The position numbers and the translations under genes are program-made. This document shows, one piece after another, positions 1 through 7,525 of a stretch of 44,133 nt of DNA. This stretch comes from an uncultured Collinsella sp. (GTDB lineage: Bacteria > Actinomycetota > Coriobacteriia > Coriobacteriales > Coriobacteriaceae). Positions within the stretch are counted from its first letter, which is position 1; each line of letters opens with the position of its first letter. The stretch is taken from positions 1-44,133 of the forward strand of contig CABUBZ010000009.1 in assembly GCA_902489945.1 (NCBI GenBank), read 5' to 3'. The notes beneath the pieces were generated by a model that saw only the letters and a program-made list of their open reading frames with translations, had not been told where the DNA came from and searched no databases.

Positions 1-1
1 C

Positions 2-214
2 ATGGCGCTCGCCATGTCGCACGTGAACTCCGAGCCCCGCGGCGCGCTCGGCTTCGCGACGCCCGCCCGCGCCTTCAGGGCGATGCTCGGTGACGACGCG
101 GCGGCGCTGCTGGACGCCTACGGCGTGGAGGACGTGCCGCTCGGCGAGCTCGACCTGACGCCGGGGCTGATAGGGCGGGCGCGCGCAGAGAGGGGCGATG
201 CCCCGCTGTCCTAG
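2..214 (+). CDS. IS30-family transposase, C-terminal fragment (cut by window edge)
   Basis: The reading frame is open from the window edge and ends at 214. The first Met seen is probably internal, because the segment MSHVNSEPRGALGF followed by TPARAF resembles the end of the DDE domain of IS30 transposases, where a short Asn-x-x-Pro-Arg block is followed by a conserved Gly-x-x-(T/S)P box. About 70 residues are present against roughly 350-400 for a full enzyme, so the rest lies outside the window. The tail after the box (GVEDVPLGELDLTPGLIG) has no function I can name. Such enzymes cut and join the ends of their own insertion sequence. Whether this copy is intact cannot be judged. The family call is by recognition of the box and is fairly secure. 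Confidence 0.7.
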   Translation: MALAMSHVNSEPRGALGFATPARAFRAMLGDDAAALLDAYGVEDVPLGELDLTPGLIGRARAERGDAPLS

Positions 215-584
215 CCTGAAGGGAAACGGAATAGACGGACCAACCGTCCGGCTGAGTCTGGGAAGAGGTGCCGGGCGGAGGGCGGAGCATGGCCACCGGA
301 CCCATCGAAACACATCTCCACCGTTCCTTCAACTGGGAAAATGCCGCCCCCGGGGCCCGGATGGGGCACCGGGGGCGTTCGGCTAACTGCGGGAACGGCC
401 TATCCGCTTAATGTGTTCGGCTGAGACTGGAAATCGACCCAGCTGAAGGCACACGCGCGATTATCGTTACATTTTTATGACCTGGCAAACGGCGGTAACG
501 GAGCCGCGGGCGCGCGGTTATGGGCGCATTCGTTAACAATGACGAAACGCTAACAGCCCCTCTCCCCGCAGGTCATCGAGCGTG
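215..584. other. Non-coding flank of the IS30-type element
   Basis: This 370-base stretch between the transposase tail and the hydrolase gene holds no convincing gene. It contains a GC-rich hairpin (345-377) and two imperfect copies of one motif, CGGCTGAGTCTGGGAA near 249 and CGGCTGAGACTGGAAA near 419. The second copy may lie near the outer end of the insertion sequence, but no target duplication can be seen because the other end is outside the window. From about 450 the base composition becomes less GC-rich and no further structure is evident. Confidence 0.4.
345..377 (+). terminator. GC-rich hairpin after the transposase gene
   Basis: A perfect 9-bp stem (CGCCCCCGG with CCGGGGGCG) encloses a 15-base loop, 131 bases after the transposase stop. 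A short T/C run but no real T tract follows, so it may be a weak terminator or an end structure of the element. Confidence 0.3.
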
Positions 585-1382
585 CTAACGCTCCAAGACA
601 TCGCAAACGGCGTTTGCCGCCGTAACGGGGCGATCGCGCAAACCGTTATGCGCGCCCGGGATCGTCACAAGGGGGCAATCGAGATATTCGGCAGCCGCTC
701 GCGTACCAGCCTCGCGAGGTGTATCGACCGAAAGCTCGCCCAAAAACACGGCCGACACCGCCTTTGACGCGCGGGCGCGCTCCCAGTCGGGAGCATATGT
801 CATATTTGTTCCGTATTCATTGGCCATAAAGCAACGACCATTGCGCAGGGCATGTTTGGCTTCCGCTTCGGTCGTCCCAGGAGCCTCGGGGTCCAAGTCG
901 CCGAGAGCTCCCAAGAAAAGCCGGAGCGCCCTTGAAACCTTTCCAGCCGCAATCATATCGAGCAAAACCGGAGCTGCGCCCATACCGACGCCTTCGGCCG
1001 ACACAGCCGGCTCATGCAGAATCACACGGGCGACGAGATGGGGTTCGGTGCGAAGAAGCTCCAGCGCCACCAACGTACCGGCGCTATGCGCAAGCACATT
1101 TGCCGGAGCGCCAACGTGTTCGATCACGGCTTGCAGGTCGGCGGCCTGAGCGGCAAGATCATAGCTGCCGTCTGCCGCATCGCTGCTGCCACCGCAGCCG
1201 CGGCGGTCGTAGGCAATTACGCGGTAGTTGCGGCTGAGCTCACAAGCGATACCGTCAAAAAATGTGCCGTCGACACAAGCGCCGTGCACGCACACCAAGG
1301 CAGGAGTATCAGGCGACACATCCGGGCCGGCATATTCGCGACAGGCAATCGTGGTGCCCGCATTCTCGACCGTAAAATCCAT
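585..1382 (-). CDS. Alpha/beta hydrolase
   Basis: Predicted 265-residue cytoplasmic alpha/beta-hydrolase-fold enzyme. The oxyanion-hole segment VCVHG lies near residues 31-34, the segment DRRGCGGSS at 59-67 follows the usual core pattern, the nucleophile elbow is LAHSAGT with Ser100, and the likely catalytic His245 sits in GAHNGLRDRP near the C-terminus. Length is normal for the family. The ATG start at 1382 is preceded by a G-rich stretch (GGGGGCGCAAC). The gene is divergent from the radical SAM gene with about 220 bases between them, and no shared function is evident. Members cleave esters, amides, epoxides or C-C bonds, so the substrate cannot be given. Confidence 0.85.
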   Translation of the reverse strand: MDFTVENAGTTIACREYAGPDVSPDTPALVCVHGACVDGTFFDGIACELSRNYRVIAYDRRGCGGSSDAADGSYDLAAQAADLQAVIEHVGAPANVLAHSAGTLVALELLRTEPHLVARVILHEPAVSAEGVGMGAAPVLLDMIAAGKVSRALRLFLGALGDLDPEAPGTTEAEAKHALRNGRCFMANEYGTNMTYAPDWERARASKAVSAVFLGELSVDTPREAGTRAAAEYLDCPLVTIPGAHNGLRDRPVTAANAVCDVLER

Positions 1383-1601
1383 GTTGCGCCCCCATCATCA
1401 ATGCTCATCCAGTTGCACGTCGGTGCGGTTGGATGGACCCGCATTGCCTTACACCTTGTTAACAGATTAACTTTACCCGACCCGAGGCTTTTCATGACAC
1501 AGCATAATGAGCGACGTGAAAAAACGAAACTTGTAAAGCAAGAGCCCGCACCTTGCTTTGGAGCCGATGCTATGCTTAGGCACAATTGTCTTGAGGAGCA
1601 T

Positions 1602-2384
1602 ATGCCTATGTCTACGTTTTTGAATGCCAGCCCCATCTTTGGGCCCGTTCGCAGCCGTCGCCTTGGTCTCTCGCTCGGCGTCAACATGATGCCGGCTAGC
1701 GGCAAAATCTGCACGTTCGACTGCATTTACTGCGAAAACGGCCTCAACGCCGAGCGCCCCTGCCATGAGCCGTACAACACAGCTGCCGTGGTACTCGACG
1801 CGCTCGAGGCAAAGCTGCGCGAGATGGCAGCCGAGGGCGAGCTCCCCGATGTGATCACCTTCGCAGGAAACGGCGAGCCCACCGCCGCGCCGGAGTTTCC
1901 GCAGGCCATCGCCGGCGCCGTCGCGCTGCGCGATCAGCTGGCCCCAAACTCCAAAATCGCCGTGCTCTCCAACGGTACGCGCGCCGACCGCCCCGAGGTG
2001 CACGATGCGCTCATGATGGTCGACGACAACATCCTCAAGCTCGATACGGTCGATCCGGCATTTATCCAGCTGCTCGACCAGCCTGTTGGCCCCTACGACG
2101 TCGAGCACCAGATTGAGACGTTCGCAAGCTTTGACGGTCACGTTATTATCCAGACGATCTTTTTGACCGGTGAGTATCTGGGCAAGCCCATCGACAACAC
2201 CGGCGAGGAGTACGTTGCCCCCTGGCTCGCGGCACTTGAGCGCATTCGCCCACAAGAAGCGACCATCTACACGGTGGCTCGCGAGACGCCGGTCGCCGGC
2301 CTTGCCAAAGCAGCGCCCGAGGCCCTCGACGCCATCGCCGCGCGCGTGCGCGCCCTCGGCATTCCCTGCCAGGTGAGCTACTAG
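1602..2384 (+). CDS. Radical SAM protein (COG0731-like)
   Basis: A 260-residue radical S-adenosylmethionine enzyme. The cluster-binding motif CxxxCxxC is Cys37, Cys41 and Cys44 in CTFDCIYCENG, and the SAM-binding GGE-type motif appears as GNGEPT. The pattern NASPIFGPVRSRRLG then GLSLG-like N-terminus is typical of the small COG0731 group, some of which are annotated as wyosine-type or molybdenum-cofactor-like proteins; the true substrate is unknown. A longer upstream frame exists, but the ATG at 1602 is the better start, because GAGGAG sits about four bases before it and homology-like sequence begins there. No obvious partner gene is adjacent. The protein is expected to carry a [4Fe-4S] cluster and act in the cytoplasm under anaerobic conditions. 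Confidence 0.85.
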   Translation: MPMSTFLNASPIFGPVRSRRLGLSLGVNMMPASGKICTFDCIYCENGLNAERPCHEPYNTAAVVLDALEAKLREMAAEGELPDVITFAGNGEPTAAPEFPQAIAGAVALRDQLAPNSKIAVLSNGTRADRPEVHDALMMVDDNILKLDTVDPAFIQLLDQPVGPYDVEHQIETFASFDGHVIIQTIFLTGEYLGKPIDNTGEEYVAPWLAALERIRPQEATIYTVARETPVAGLAKAAPEALDAIAARVRALGIPCQVSY

Positions 2385-2428
2385 CAAAACCACGCAGCAG
2401 CTAGTGCCCGCCATCCCGCTCCATCAGC

Positions 2429-2489
2429 TGCGGTGATATAGTTCCTGTTTATGCTGTTAAACCGCTTAAATCGGAACTATATCACCGCA
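2429..2489. repeat. Dispersed hairpin element R1, copy 1
   Basis: A perfect 17-bp inverted repeat, TGCGGTGATATAGTTCC paired with its complement, encloses a 27-base loop. It lies between the radical SAM gene and the aminopeptidase gene. The same hairpin recurs at 8789-8850 and 26653-26719 with the stem changed at matching positions on both arms. Confidence 0.85.
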
Positions 2490-2544
2490 ACTTTTATGGA
2501 CGCGTGGGTGGGCTATACTAGCTGCGAATGAAAGGAAGTTAGCC

Positions 2545-3432
2545 ATGTTTGACAATGGACCCGTGCCCGGCCGCAACGACGCCTGCTGGTGCGGCAGCGG
2601 CAAAAAATATAAGAAATGCCATAGCGCCTTTGATGAGCGCCTCGAGCGCTTGTGGGAAGAGGGCTGGGAGGTTCTGCCCCGCACGCTCTACAAGACGCCC
2701 GCCGATATCGAGGGCATCAAGCGCTCGGCCGCCATCAACGTGGGCGTGCTCGATTACGTAGGCGAACACATCGCCGCGGGCATGACCACCAACCAGATCG
2801 ACCAGATGATCTACGACTACACCGTCGAGCACGGTGGCACGCCGGCCGACCTCAACTATGAGGGCTACCCCAAGAGCGTTTGCACCTCGATCAACGACGT
2901 GGTCTGTCACGGTATCCCCTGCGATACGGACGTGCTGCATGAGGGCGATATTATCAACGTGGACTGCTCCACGATCCTAGACGGCTACTTTAGTGATTCG
3001 AGCCGCATGTTCTGCATCGGCGAGGTCTCTGCCGAGCGCCAGCGCCTGGTCGACGTCACCCGCGCCAGCGTGGAGGCGGGTCTGGCTGCCGTCAAGCCGT
3101 GGCTGCCGCTCTCCGTGATGGCTGAGGCCGTGCAAAAGACGGTCGAGGACGCCGGCTTTAGCGTGGTGCGCGAGTACGGCGGACACGGCATCGGTAAGGA
3201 GTTCCACGAGGACCCGTTTGTGGGCTTTACCACCGAGGCGCCCGATGTGGACACCATCATGGCTCCGGGCATGGTCTTTACCATCGAGCCCATGGTCAAT
3301 GCCGGAGCGCCCGACATCAAGATCAGCAAGGGCGACGGCTGGTGTGTGCGCACCAAGGACGGTAGCGATTCGGCCCAGTGCGAGGTACAGCTCGTGGTGA
3401 CCGAGGACGGCTACGAGCTGCTGAGCTGGTAG
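2545..3432 (+). CDS. map: Methionine aminopeptidase, type I, with N-terminal SEC-C motif
   Basis: Removes the initiator methionine from nascent proteins. The 295-residue protein begins with a SEC-C zinc motif (GRNDACWCGSGKKYKKCH, residues 9-26; Cys14, Cys16, Cys25, His26), followed by the pita-bread catalytic domain. Expected metal and substrate residues are visible: His122 in VVCHG, Asp140 and Asp151 in INVD...FSD, His214 in GGHGIG, Glu248 in FTIEPM and Glu280 in AQCE. SEC-C-bearing forms are known in several bacteria, where the extension probably contacts ribosome or protein partners. The ATG at 2545 follows AAAGGAAG at good distance. A TATACT at 2514-2519 could be the -10 box. A strong terminator follows, so this looks monocistronic. 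Confidence 0.95.
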   Translation: MFDNGPVPGRNDACWCGSGKKYKKCHSAFDERLERLWEEGWEVLPRTLYKTPADIEGIKRSAAINVGVLDYVGEHIAAGMTTNQIDQMIYDYTVEHGGTPADLNYEGYPKSVCTSINDVVCHGIPCDTDVLHEGDIINVDCSTILDGYFSDSSRMFCIGEVSAERQRLVDVTRASVEAGLAAVKPWLPLSVMAEAVQKTVEDAGFSVVREYGGHGIGKEFHEDPFVGFTTEAPDVDTIMAPGMVFTIEPMVNAGAPDIKISKGDGWCVRTKDGSDSAQCEVQLVVTEDGYELLSW

Positions 3433-3441
3433 CCGTGGATG

Positions 3442-3491
3442 CGCCGGGCTTCGCGATGGATATGTTAACCATCGCAAAGCCCGGCGTTTTT
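3442..3491 (+). terminator. Rho-independent terminator of map
   Basis: An 18-bp stem with one mismatched position (3442-3459 with 3469-3486) and a 9-base loop is followed by TTTTTAT. It begins ten bases after the map stop codon. Confidence 0.9.
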
Positions 3492-3505
3492 ATAGCGTTT
3501 TGCCT

Positions 3506-3545
3506 GATAAAACCTGCCAAAATAAACCTGCCCCTTTTGGTAGGT
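3506..3545 (+). repeat. Dispersed element R2, copy a
   Basis: Contains AAATAAACCTGCCCC flanked by short inverted arms (ACCTGCCAAAA and TTTTGGTAGGT). It is one of five copies in the window and lies between the map terminator and the ribosome binding site of the next gene, so it would form the 5' leader of that gene. Confidence 0.85.
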
Positions 3546-3564
3546 CGAGCGGAGAGGACTGCTT

Positions 3565-4500
3565 GTGAACATCCTGGTTTTGCTGCCCGTCAACGACCGT
3601 CATCGTGCAATTCTTGAGTCGAGCGCTCCGGGCGAGGACTTTATCTACACGAGCGCCGACGCCGCCACGCGCGAGCAGGTCGCCGATGCTGACGTGATCT
3701 TGGGCAACATCGACCCTGACATGCTCACGGCATGCGAACATCTCCAGCTGTTGCAATTGCAGACCGCTGGCTATGACGATTACTTGGCCGCCGGCACCGT
3801 GCCGGCCGACGCCAAATTGTCTTGCTCGGTGGGCGCCTACGGCCAGGCCGTAAGCGAGCACATGTTTGCCATGGTCCTTTCCATGATGAAGCGCCTGCCC
3901 GGCTATCACAACTTGCAGCGCGAGCATCGCTGGGAGGATTTGGGGCCGGTCACCTCGCTCAAAAACGCCAATGTGCTGGTGCTGGGCGCGGGCGATATCG
4001 GCGGCCACTTCGCCACGCTCTGCCGCAACATGGGCGCGCACGTCCGCGGCATCAAGCGCCATCCACTCGTCTACCCCATTGTGTTTGAGGACATGGACGG
4101 CATGGACGCCCTGTCCGAGCGCCTGGCCGAGGCTGACATCGTCGCATCCTTTATGCCCAGCACACCCGAGACCCGCGGCCTGGCGAACGCCGAGTTCTTC
4201 GCCGCGATGAAACCGGGCGCCTTCTTTGCCAACGGCGGCCGCGGCGACCTTGTGGTCGCCGACGACTTGGTTGCCGCCCTGGAGTCGGGACATCTCGCCG
4301 GCGCCGCGGTCGACGTCACCGACCCCGAGCCGCTGCCCGCCACAAGCCCGCTGTGGGATGCGCCCAACATGCTCATCACGCCGCACGTCTCCGGCTGGTT
4401 CCACCTGGCAGCCACGCTCAACAATGTGGTCGACATTGCCGCAGAGAATCTGCGTCACCTGCAAGCCGGCGAGACCCTGCGCTGTTGGATCGAACATTAG
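3565..4500 (+). CDS. D-isomer-specific 2-hydroxyacid dehydrogenase
   Basis: NAD(P)-dependent oxidoreductase of the D-2-hydroxyacid dehydrogenase family, 311 residues. The Rossmann dinucleotide motif is VLGAGDIGG (GxGxxG at 141-146). The catalytic triad is recognisable: Arg226 in GGRGD, Glu255 in VTDPEPLP and His274 in TPHVSGW. The substrate (lactate, glycerate, phosphoglycerate or another 2-ketoacid) cannot be deduced; absence of an ACT domain argues against a biosynthetic phosphoglycerate dehydrogenase. The start is a GTG at 3565 behind GGAGAGGA at 3551-3558. Copy a of element R2 forms its leader, and hairpins including a good terminator follow. It is convergent with the M18 aminopeptidase gene. 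Confidence 0.88.
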   Translation: MNILVLLPVNDRHRAILESSAPGEDFIYTSADAATREQVADADVILGNIDPDMLTACEHLQLLQLQTAGYDDYLAAGTVPADAKLSCSVGAYGQAVSEHMFAMVLSMMKRLPGYHNLQREHRWEDLGPVTSLKNANVLVLGAGDIGGHFATLCRNMGAHVRGIKRHPLVYPIVFEDMDGMDALSERLAEADIVASFMPSTPETRGLANAEFFAAMKPGAFFANGGRGDLVVADDLVAALESGHLAGAAVDVTDPEPLPATSPLWDAPNMLITPHVSGWFHLAATLNNVVDIAAENLRHLQAGETLRCWIEH

Positions 4501-4504
4501 GGTT

Positions 4505-4526
4505 CCGCCGTTCTAACGAACGGCGG
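4505..4526 (+). other. Short hairpin after the dehydrogenase gene
   Basis: Perfect 9-bp stem CCGCCGTTC/GAACGGCGG with a 4-base loop, starting five bases after the stop. There is no T tract, so it may protect the 3' end instead of terminating. Confidence 0.5.
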
Positions 4527-4570
4527 ACCGGTCGACGCTACGCGCCGCCCAGAGCGACAATTTGTCATTC

Positions 4571-4612
4571 AAAAGGCAAGGCATGACCAGAAGGTCTATG
4601 CCTTGCCTTTTT
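4571..4612. terminator. Bidirectional-looking Rho-independent terminator
   Basis: The stem AAAAGGCAAGGCAT with ATGCCTTGCCTTTT and a 13-base centre (itself GACC..GGTC paired) is followed by T residues on the plus strand and carries A residues on the left arm. It could stop transcription from the dehydrogenase and from the convergent aminopeptidase gene. Confidence 0.85.
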
Positions 4613-4615
4613 CAT

Positions 4616-4695
4616 GCCAACTTGTTCGCTCTGGACATCGCTCGCTGACGCTTGCTCAACCTGCGGTGTCATAACAATTCTGTCCAGCTGTTGGC
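4616..4695. repeat. Imperfect 80-base palindrome
   Basis: Two nested helices, GCCAAC/GTTGGC (outer) and CTGGACA/TGTCCAG (inner), are separated by mismatched segments and enclose a 43-base centre. The element lies directly between the terminator and R2 copy b. Function unknown. Confidence 0.5.
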
Positions 4696-4710
4696 TTTGC
4701 GGCATTTGCC

Positions 4711-4754
4711 CAGATAAAACCTGCATAATAAACCTGTCCCTTTTAGCAGGTTTT
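4711..4754 (+). repeat. Dispersed element R2, copy b
   Basis: Contains AATAAACCTGTCCC flanked by inverted arms AAACCTGC and GCAGGTTT. On the minus strand its end reaches into the TAA stop codon of the aminopeptidase gene (4753-4755), so the repeat contributes most of that stop. Confidence 0.8.
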
Positions 4755-6138
4755 AGAGCTCCACGCTTTCGGCGCCGTTGATGGTTAGGTTTCGCTCGTA
4801 GAAAGCCGTGAGGGCGCGAATGGCGTACATCACGTCGCGTACGCCGCCGGTCTCGTAGCTTGAGTGCATGGCCAGCTGCGGCAGGCCCACGTCCACGGCA
4901 TGCATGCTCGCCTGCATGTTCGACAGGTTGCCGAGCGTGGAGCCACCCGCCATATCGCTCTTGTTGGCAAAGGCCTGCGTGGGCACGTCGGCGTCATCGC
5001 AAATAGCCTGGAACACTGCGCGGCTAAAGGCATCGGTGCAGTAATGCTGGTTGGCGGCTTCCTTGATAACGATACCGCCGTTGAGCACAACCTGATTGCG
5101 GGCGTCGCACTTCTCGGCGTGGTTGGGGTGCACGGCATGCGCATTGTCGCAGCTCACAAGCATCGAGGCAGCAAGTGCACGATGGTACGACTCGTCGTCA
5201 AAGCCCAGCGATCCGTTGATGCGGCGCAGTGCGTCGGCCAAGAACGTCGACATGGCGCCCTGCTTGGTCTCGGAACCAACCTCCTCGTTATCAAAGCAGC
5301 AGAAGACCGAGACGTCGCGCGCGTTCTCGGCACCCAAAAATGCCTGCAGTGAGGTGTAGGCGCAGGCCAGGTCGTCGAGCTTGGGCGTCGAGATGAACTC
5401 GTCAGCCCAGCCCCAAATGCGCGCATCCTGGCGGTTGACCAGGAACAGATCGCGGCTCAGGATCTGCTCGGGCTCAACGTCCAGTTCGTCGGCAACCAGG
5501 GCATCAAAATCGCCCTGCTTAAGCTCACCGGCGCTGATGAGCGGGCACAGGTCGACGGCGCGGTTGGGCGCAAAGCCCTCGTTAACGCCGCGGTTCATAT
5601 GGATGGCAAGGCTCGGGATAATCGCGACTTCGCGCTCGGTGGCAAGCAGGCGGCTCTCAATACGGTCGCCTTCGCGTACCAACACGCGGCCCGCGAGCGC
5701 CAGCGGGCGGTCGAACCAGGTGTAGTCGATCATGCCGCCGTAGGCCTCGGTGTTCAGGCGCAGCGTCTCGCCTGCGCCGTCGAGCTCGGGCACGGCCTTG
5801 ACCTTAAACGTCGGCGAATCGCTGTGCGACGCCGTGAGCTGAAAATGATAGTCACCGGCAACGCCGTCCTCGCCCCACGTCGCGGCCAGGTCCTCGCCCA
5901 CCTTAAAGGCAACAACGCTCGAGGTGTTGCGCTGCGTGTAATAACGCCCGCCCGGCTCGATGTCCCACGCCGCGTTCTCGGGCAGGTAGGTAAAGCCCGC
6001 CTCGTCGAGCTCGGCCATAATGGTCGCCGCCGTATGGAACATGCTGGGGCATGCCTCGATAAAGTCGATAAGGTCGTTGGCGGCCTCGATATCGTCGGCC
6101 GTCACATGTGCGCGCTCGAGCGTTTCCTGATCCGTCAT
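4753..6138 (-). CDS. apeB: M18-family aminopeptidase (aspartyl aminopeptidase-like)
   Basis: Zinc aminopeptidase of family M18, 461 residues from the chosen start, which trims N-terminal residues (often acidic) from peptides in the cytoplasm. Metal and catalytic motifs are visible: TASHSDSPTFKVK with His105 and Asp107, CFDNEEVGS around residue 285 with the adjacent catalytic and metal glutamates, and MHSSYETGG near the C-terminus. The frame is open 37 codons upstream, but the ATG at 6138 (MTDQETLERAH) is preceded by AAAGGGGAGAGC, a strong ribosome binding site, so it is preferred. Length is close to bacterial M18 enzymes. The stop codon overlaps repeat R2 copy b. It is divergent from the Ntn-hydrolase gene with about 160 bases between them. 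Confidence 0.92.
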   Translation of the reverse strand: MTDQETLERAHVTADDIEAANDLIDFIEACPSMFHTAATIMAELDEAGFTYLPENAAWDIEPGGRYYTQRNTSSVVAFKVGEDLAATWGEDGVAGDYHFQLTASHSDSPTFKVKAVPELDGAGETLRLNTEAYGGMIDYTWFDRPLALAGRVLVREGDRIESRLLATEREVAIIPSLAIHMNRGVNEGFAPNRAVDLCPLISAGELKQGDFDALVADELDVEPEQILSRDLFLVNRQDARIWGWADEFISTPKLDDLACAYTSLQAFLGAENARDVSVFCCFDNEEVGSETKQGAMSTFLADALRRINGSLGFDDESYHRALAASMLVSCDNAHAVHPNHAEKCDARNQVVLNGGIVIKEAANQHYCTDAFSRAVFQAICDDADVPTQAFANKSDMAGGSTLGNLSNMQASMHAVDVGLPQLAMHSSYETGGVRDVMYAIRALTAFYERNLTINGAESVEL

Positions 6139-6299
6139 GCTCTCCCCTTTCGCTGGGTTGATGGTCCCCTCCAGCATACCCCGCCACGCCAGCGCCGCAC
6201 TCTTCATTCCATGTTTAATCCCGCGCCGCTCACCAAGTTGAGCCATCATGCCCGCGCTCCTTTTGCGACAATTACGCTAACAGGACGAGAGGAGCCGTC

Positions 6300-7385
6300 A
6301 TGAAGCCACGTAACATTGCCATCGCCTGCGGTGTCGCGGGAGTCGCCGTCGGCCTTGCCGCTGCCACCGGTATCGTTTACCGCAAGCAAATCAAGTCCGC
6401 CGCGTCGCTCAAACGCTTGACCGGCTACGCGGATAGCTATGACCTGTACGCAATCGACATCGCCTACGACTACGATCTTGATCGCATCATCGCCGCTGGC
6501 GTGCGCGACGACCAGGCCTATATCGATGCTGTGGTGGCGCAGGTGCTGCCCGGTGTGCCGGTACATGTCCAGGCGCCCCAGTTTGCCTGCAGCGCTTTTG
6601 TCGCCGTAGATGCCGAAGGCCGCGTGCGCACCGGTCGCAATTACGACTTTAAGGACGACACCTCGGCGCTGCTGGTGCGCAATCACCCACGCGACGGCTA
6701 TGCCTCCATCGGGTTTGCCGCCCTTAACAACCTGGGCGATAACACTCCGCTTGACTCCGTCGGCGGACGCGCCGCCGCACTCATGGGCCCGTTTGCCCAG
6801 CTCGACGGTGTTAACGAATGCGGCGTGTCCATTGCTGTACTCACTCTGGACTCCAAGCCCTGTGACCAGGACACGCAGCGCCCCGTCATCAATACCTCGC
6901 TCGCCATCCGCCTGGTGCTCGACCGTGCCGCCACCACGCAAGAAGCTGTCGACCTGCTTTCCGCCTACGACATGCACGCCATGGCAGGACGCGATTACCA
7001 CTTCTTTATCAACGACGCCGCCGGTGACGCGCGCGTAGTAGAGTGGGATCCGCGCGATCCAGACCGCGCTTTCAAAGCGACTCCTGTACGCCAGGTTACG
7101 AACTTCTACGCCTGCTATGGCGACGAAGTGCTGCCCAACCAAAAGAATGGCGAGCTGGGCCATGGTAAAGAGCGCGCCGTCGCAATCGCCGATGTCCTTG
7201 ACGCCCATGTCGGTGCCCAGGACGAAACGATTGTCTGGAAAGCCCTGCGTGCCGCAGCGCAAGAACCCAATCCGGAAGACATCACCAGCAATACGCAATG
7301 GTCGGTCGTCTTTGACAATACCGAACCCGCCGCCGCCATTACGCTGCGCCGCCACTGGGGCGACGTCGACGCCTTCGCACTGTAA
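6300..7385 (+). CDS. Membrane-anchored choloylglycine-hydrolase/acyltransferase-like Ntn hydrolase
   Basis: A 361-residue protein with an N-terminal hydrophobic segment (residues 6-26, IAIACGVAGVAVGLAAATG), probably a signal anchor or uncleaved signal. The catalytic part looks like linear amide C-N hydrolases of the C45/C59 Ntn group: a conserved Cys (Cys97 in FACSAFVA) followed by G-x-V-x-x-GRNYDF (107-117), then NECGVSI and the DYHFFINDA region. In this group the Cys becomes the N-terminal nucleophile after autocleavage, or acts in a precursor. Substrates range from bile salts to penicillins and peptides; which applies here is not visible. Bile salt hydrolases normally carry the Cys at residue 2, so this is not a standard one. 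ATG at 6300 follows GAGAGGAGCC. Confidence 0.75.
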   Translation: MKPRNIAIACGVAGVAVGLAAATGIVYRKQIKSAASLKRLTGYADSYDLYAIDIAYDYDLDRIIAAGVRDDQAYIDAVVAQVLPGVPVHVQAPQFACSAFVAVDAEGRVRTGRNYDFKDDTSALLVRNHPRDGYASIGFAALNNLGDNTPLDSVGGRAAALMGPFAQLDGVNECGVSIAVLTLDSKPCDQDTQRPVINTSLAIRLVLDRAATTQEAVDLLSAYDMHAMAGRDYHFFINDAAGDARVVEWDPRDPDRAFKATPVRQVTNFYACYGDEVLPNQKNGELGHGKERAVAIADVLDAHVGAQDETIVWKALRAAAQEPNPEDITSNTQWSVVFDNTEPAAAITLRRHWGDVDAFAL

Positions 7386-7454
7386 GGACCCAGGCTCGTC
7401 GACCTTACGCTCGCCTGACGTTGTTTACATTTCTATACGCTTGAGCTAACACGT

Positions 7455-7487
7455 TTTACCCCCGTATCAACAGTGTGCGGGGGTAAA
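7455..7487. promoter_or_regulatory. Hairpin/palindrome upstream of the phosphofructokinase gene
   Basis: Perfect 10-bp stem TTTACCCCCG/CGGGGGTAAA with a 13-base loop, about 40 bases before the pfk start and 70 after the previous stop. No T tract follows on the plus strand. It may be an operator, a leader hairpin, or a terminator of the upstream gene. Confidence 0.5.
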
Positions 7488-7525
7488 CTTATGCGCATGT
7501 TATAACTTGCCCGGAAGGATTCATC

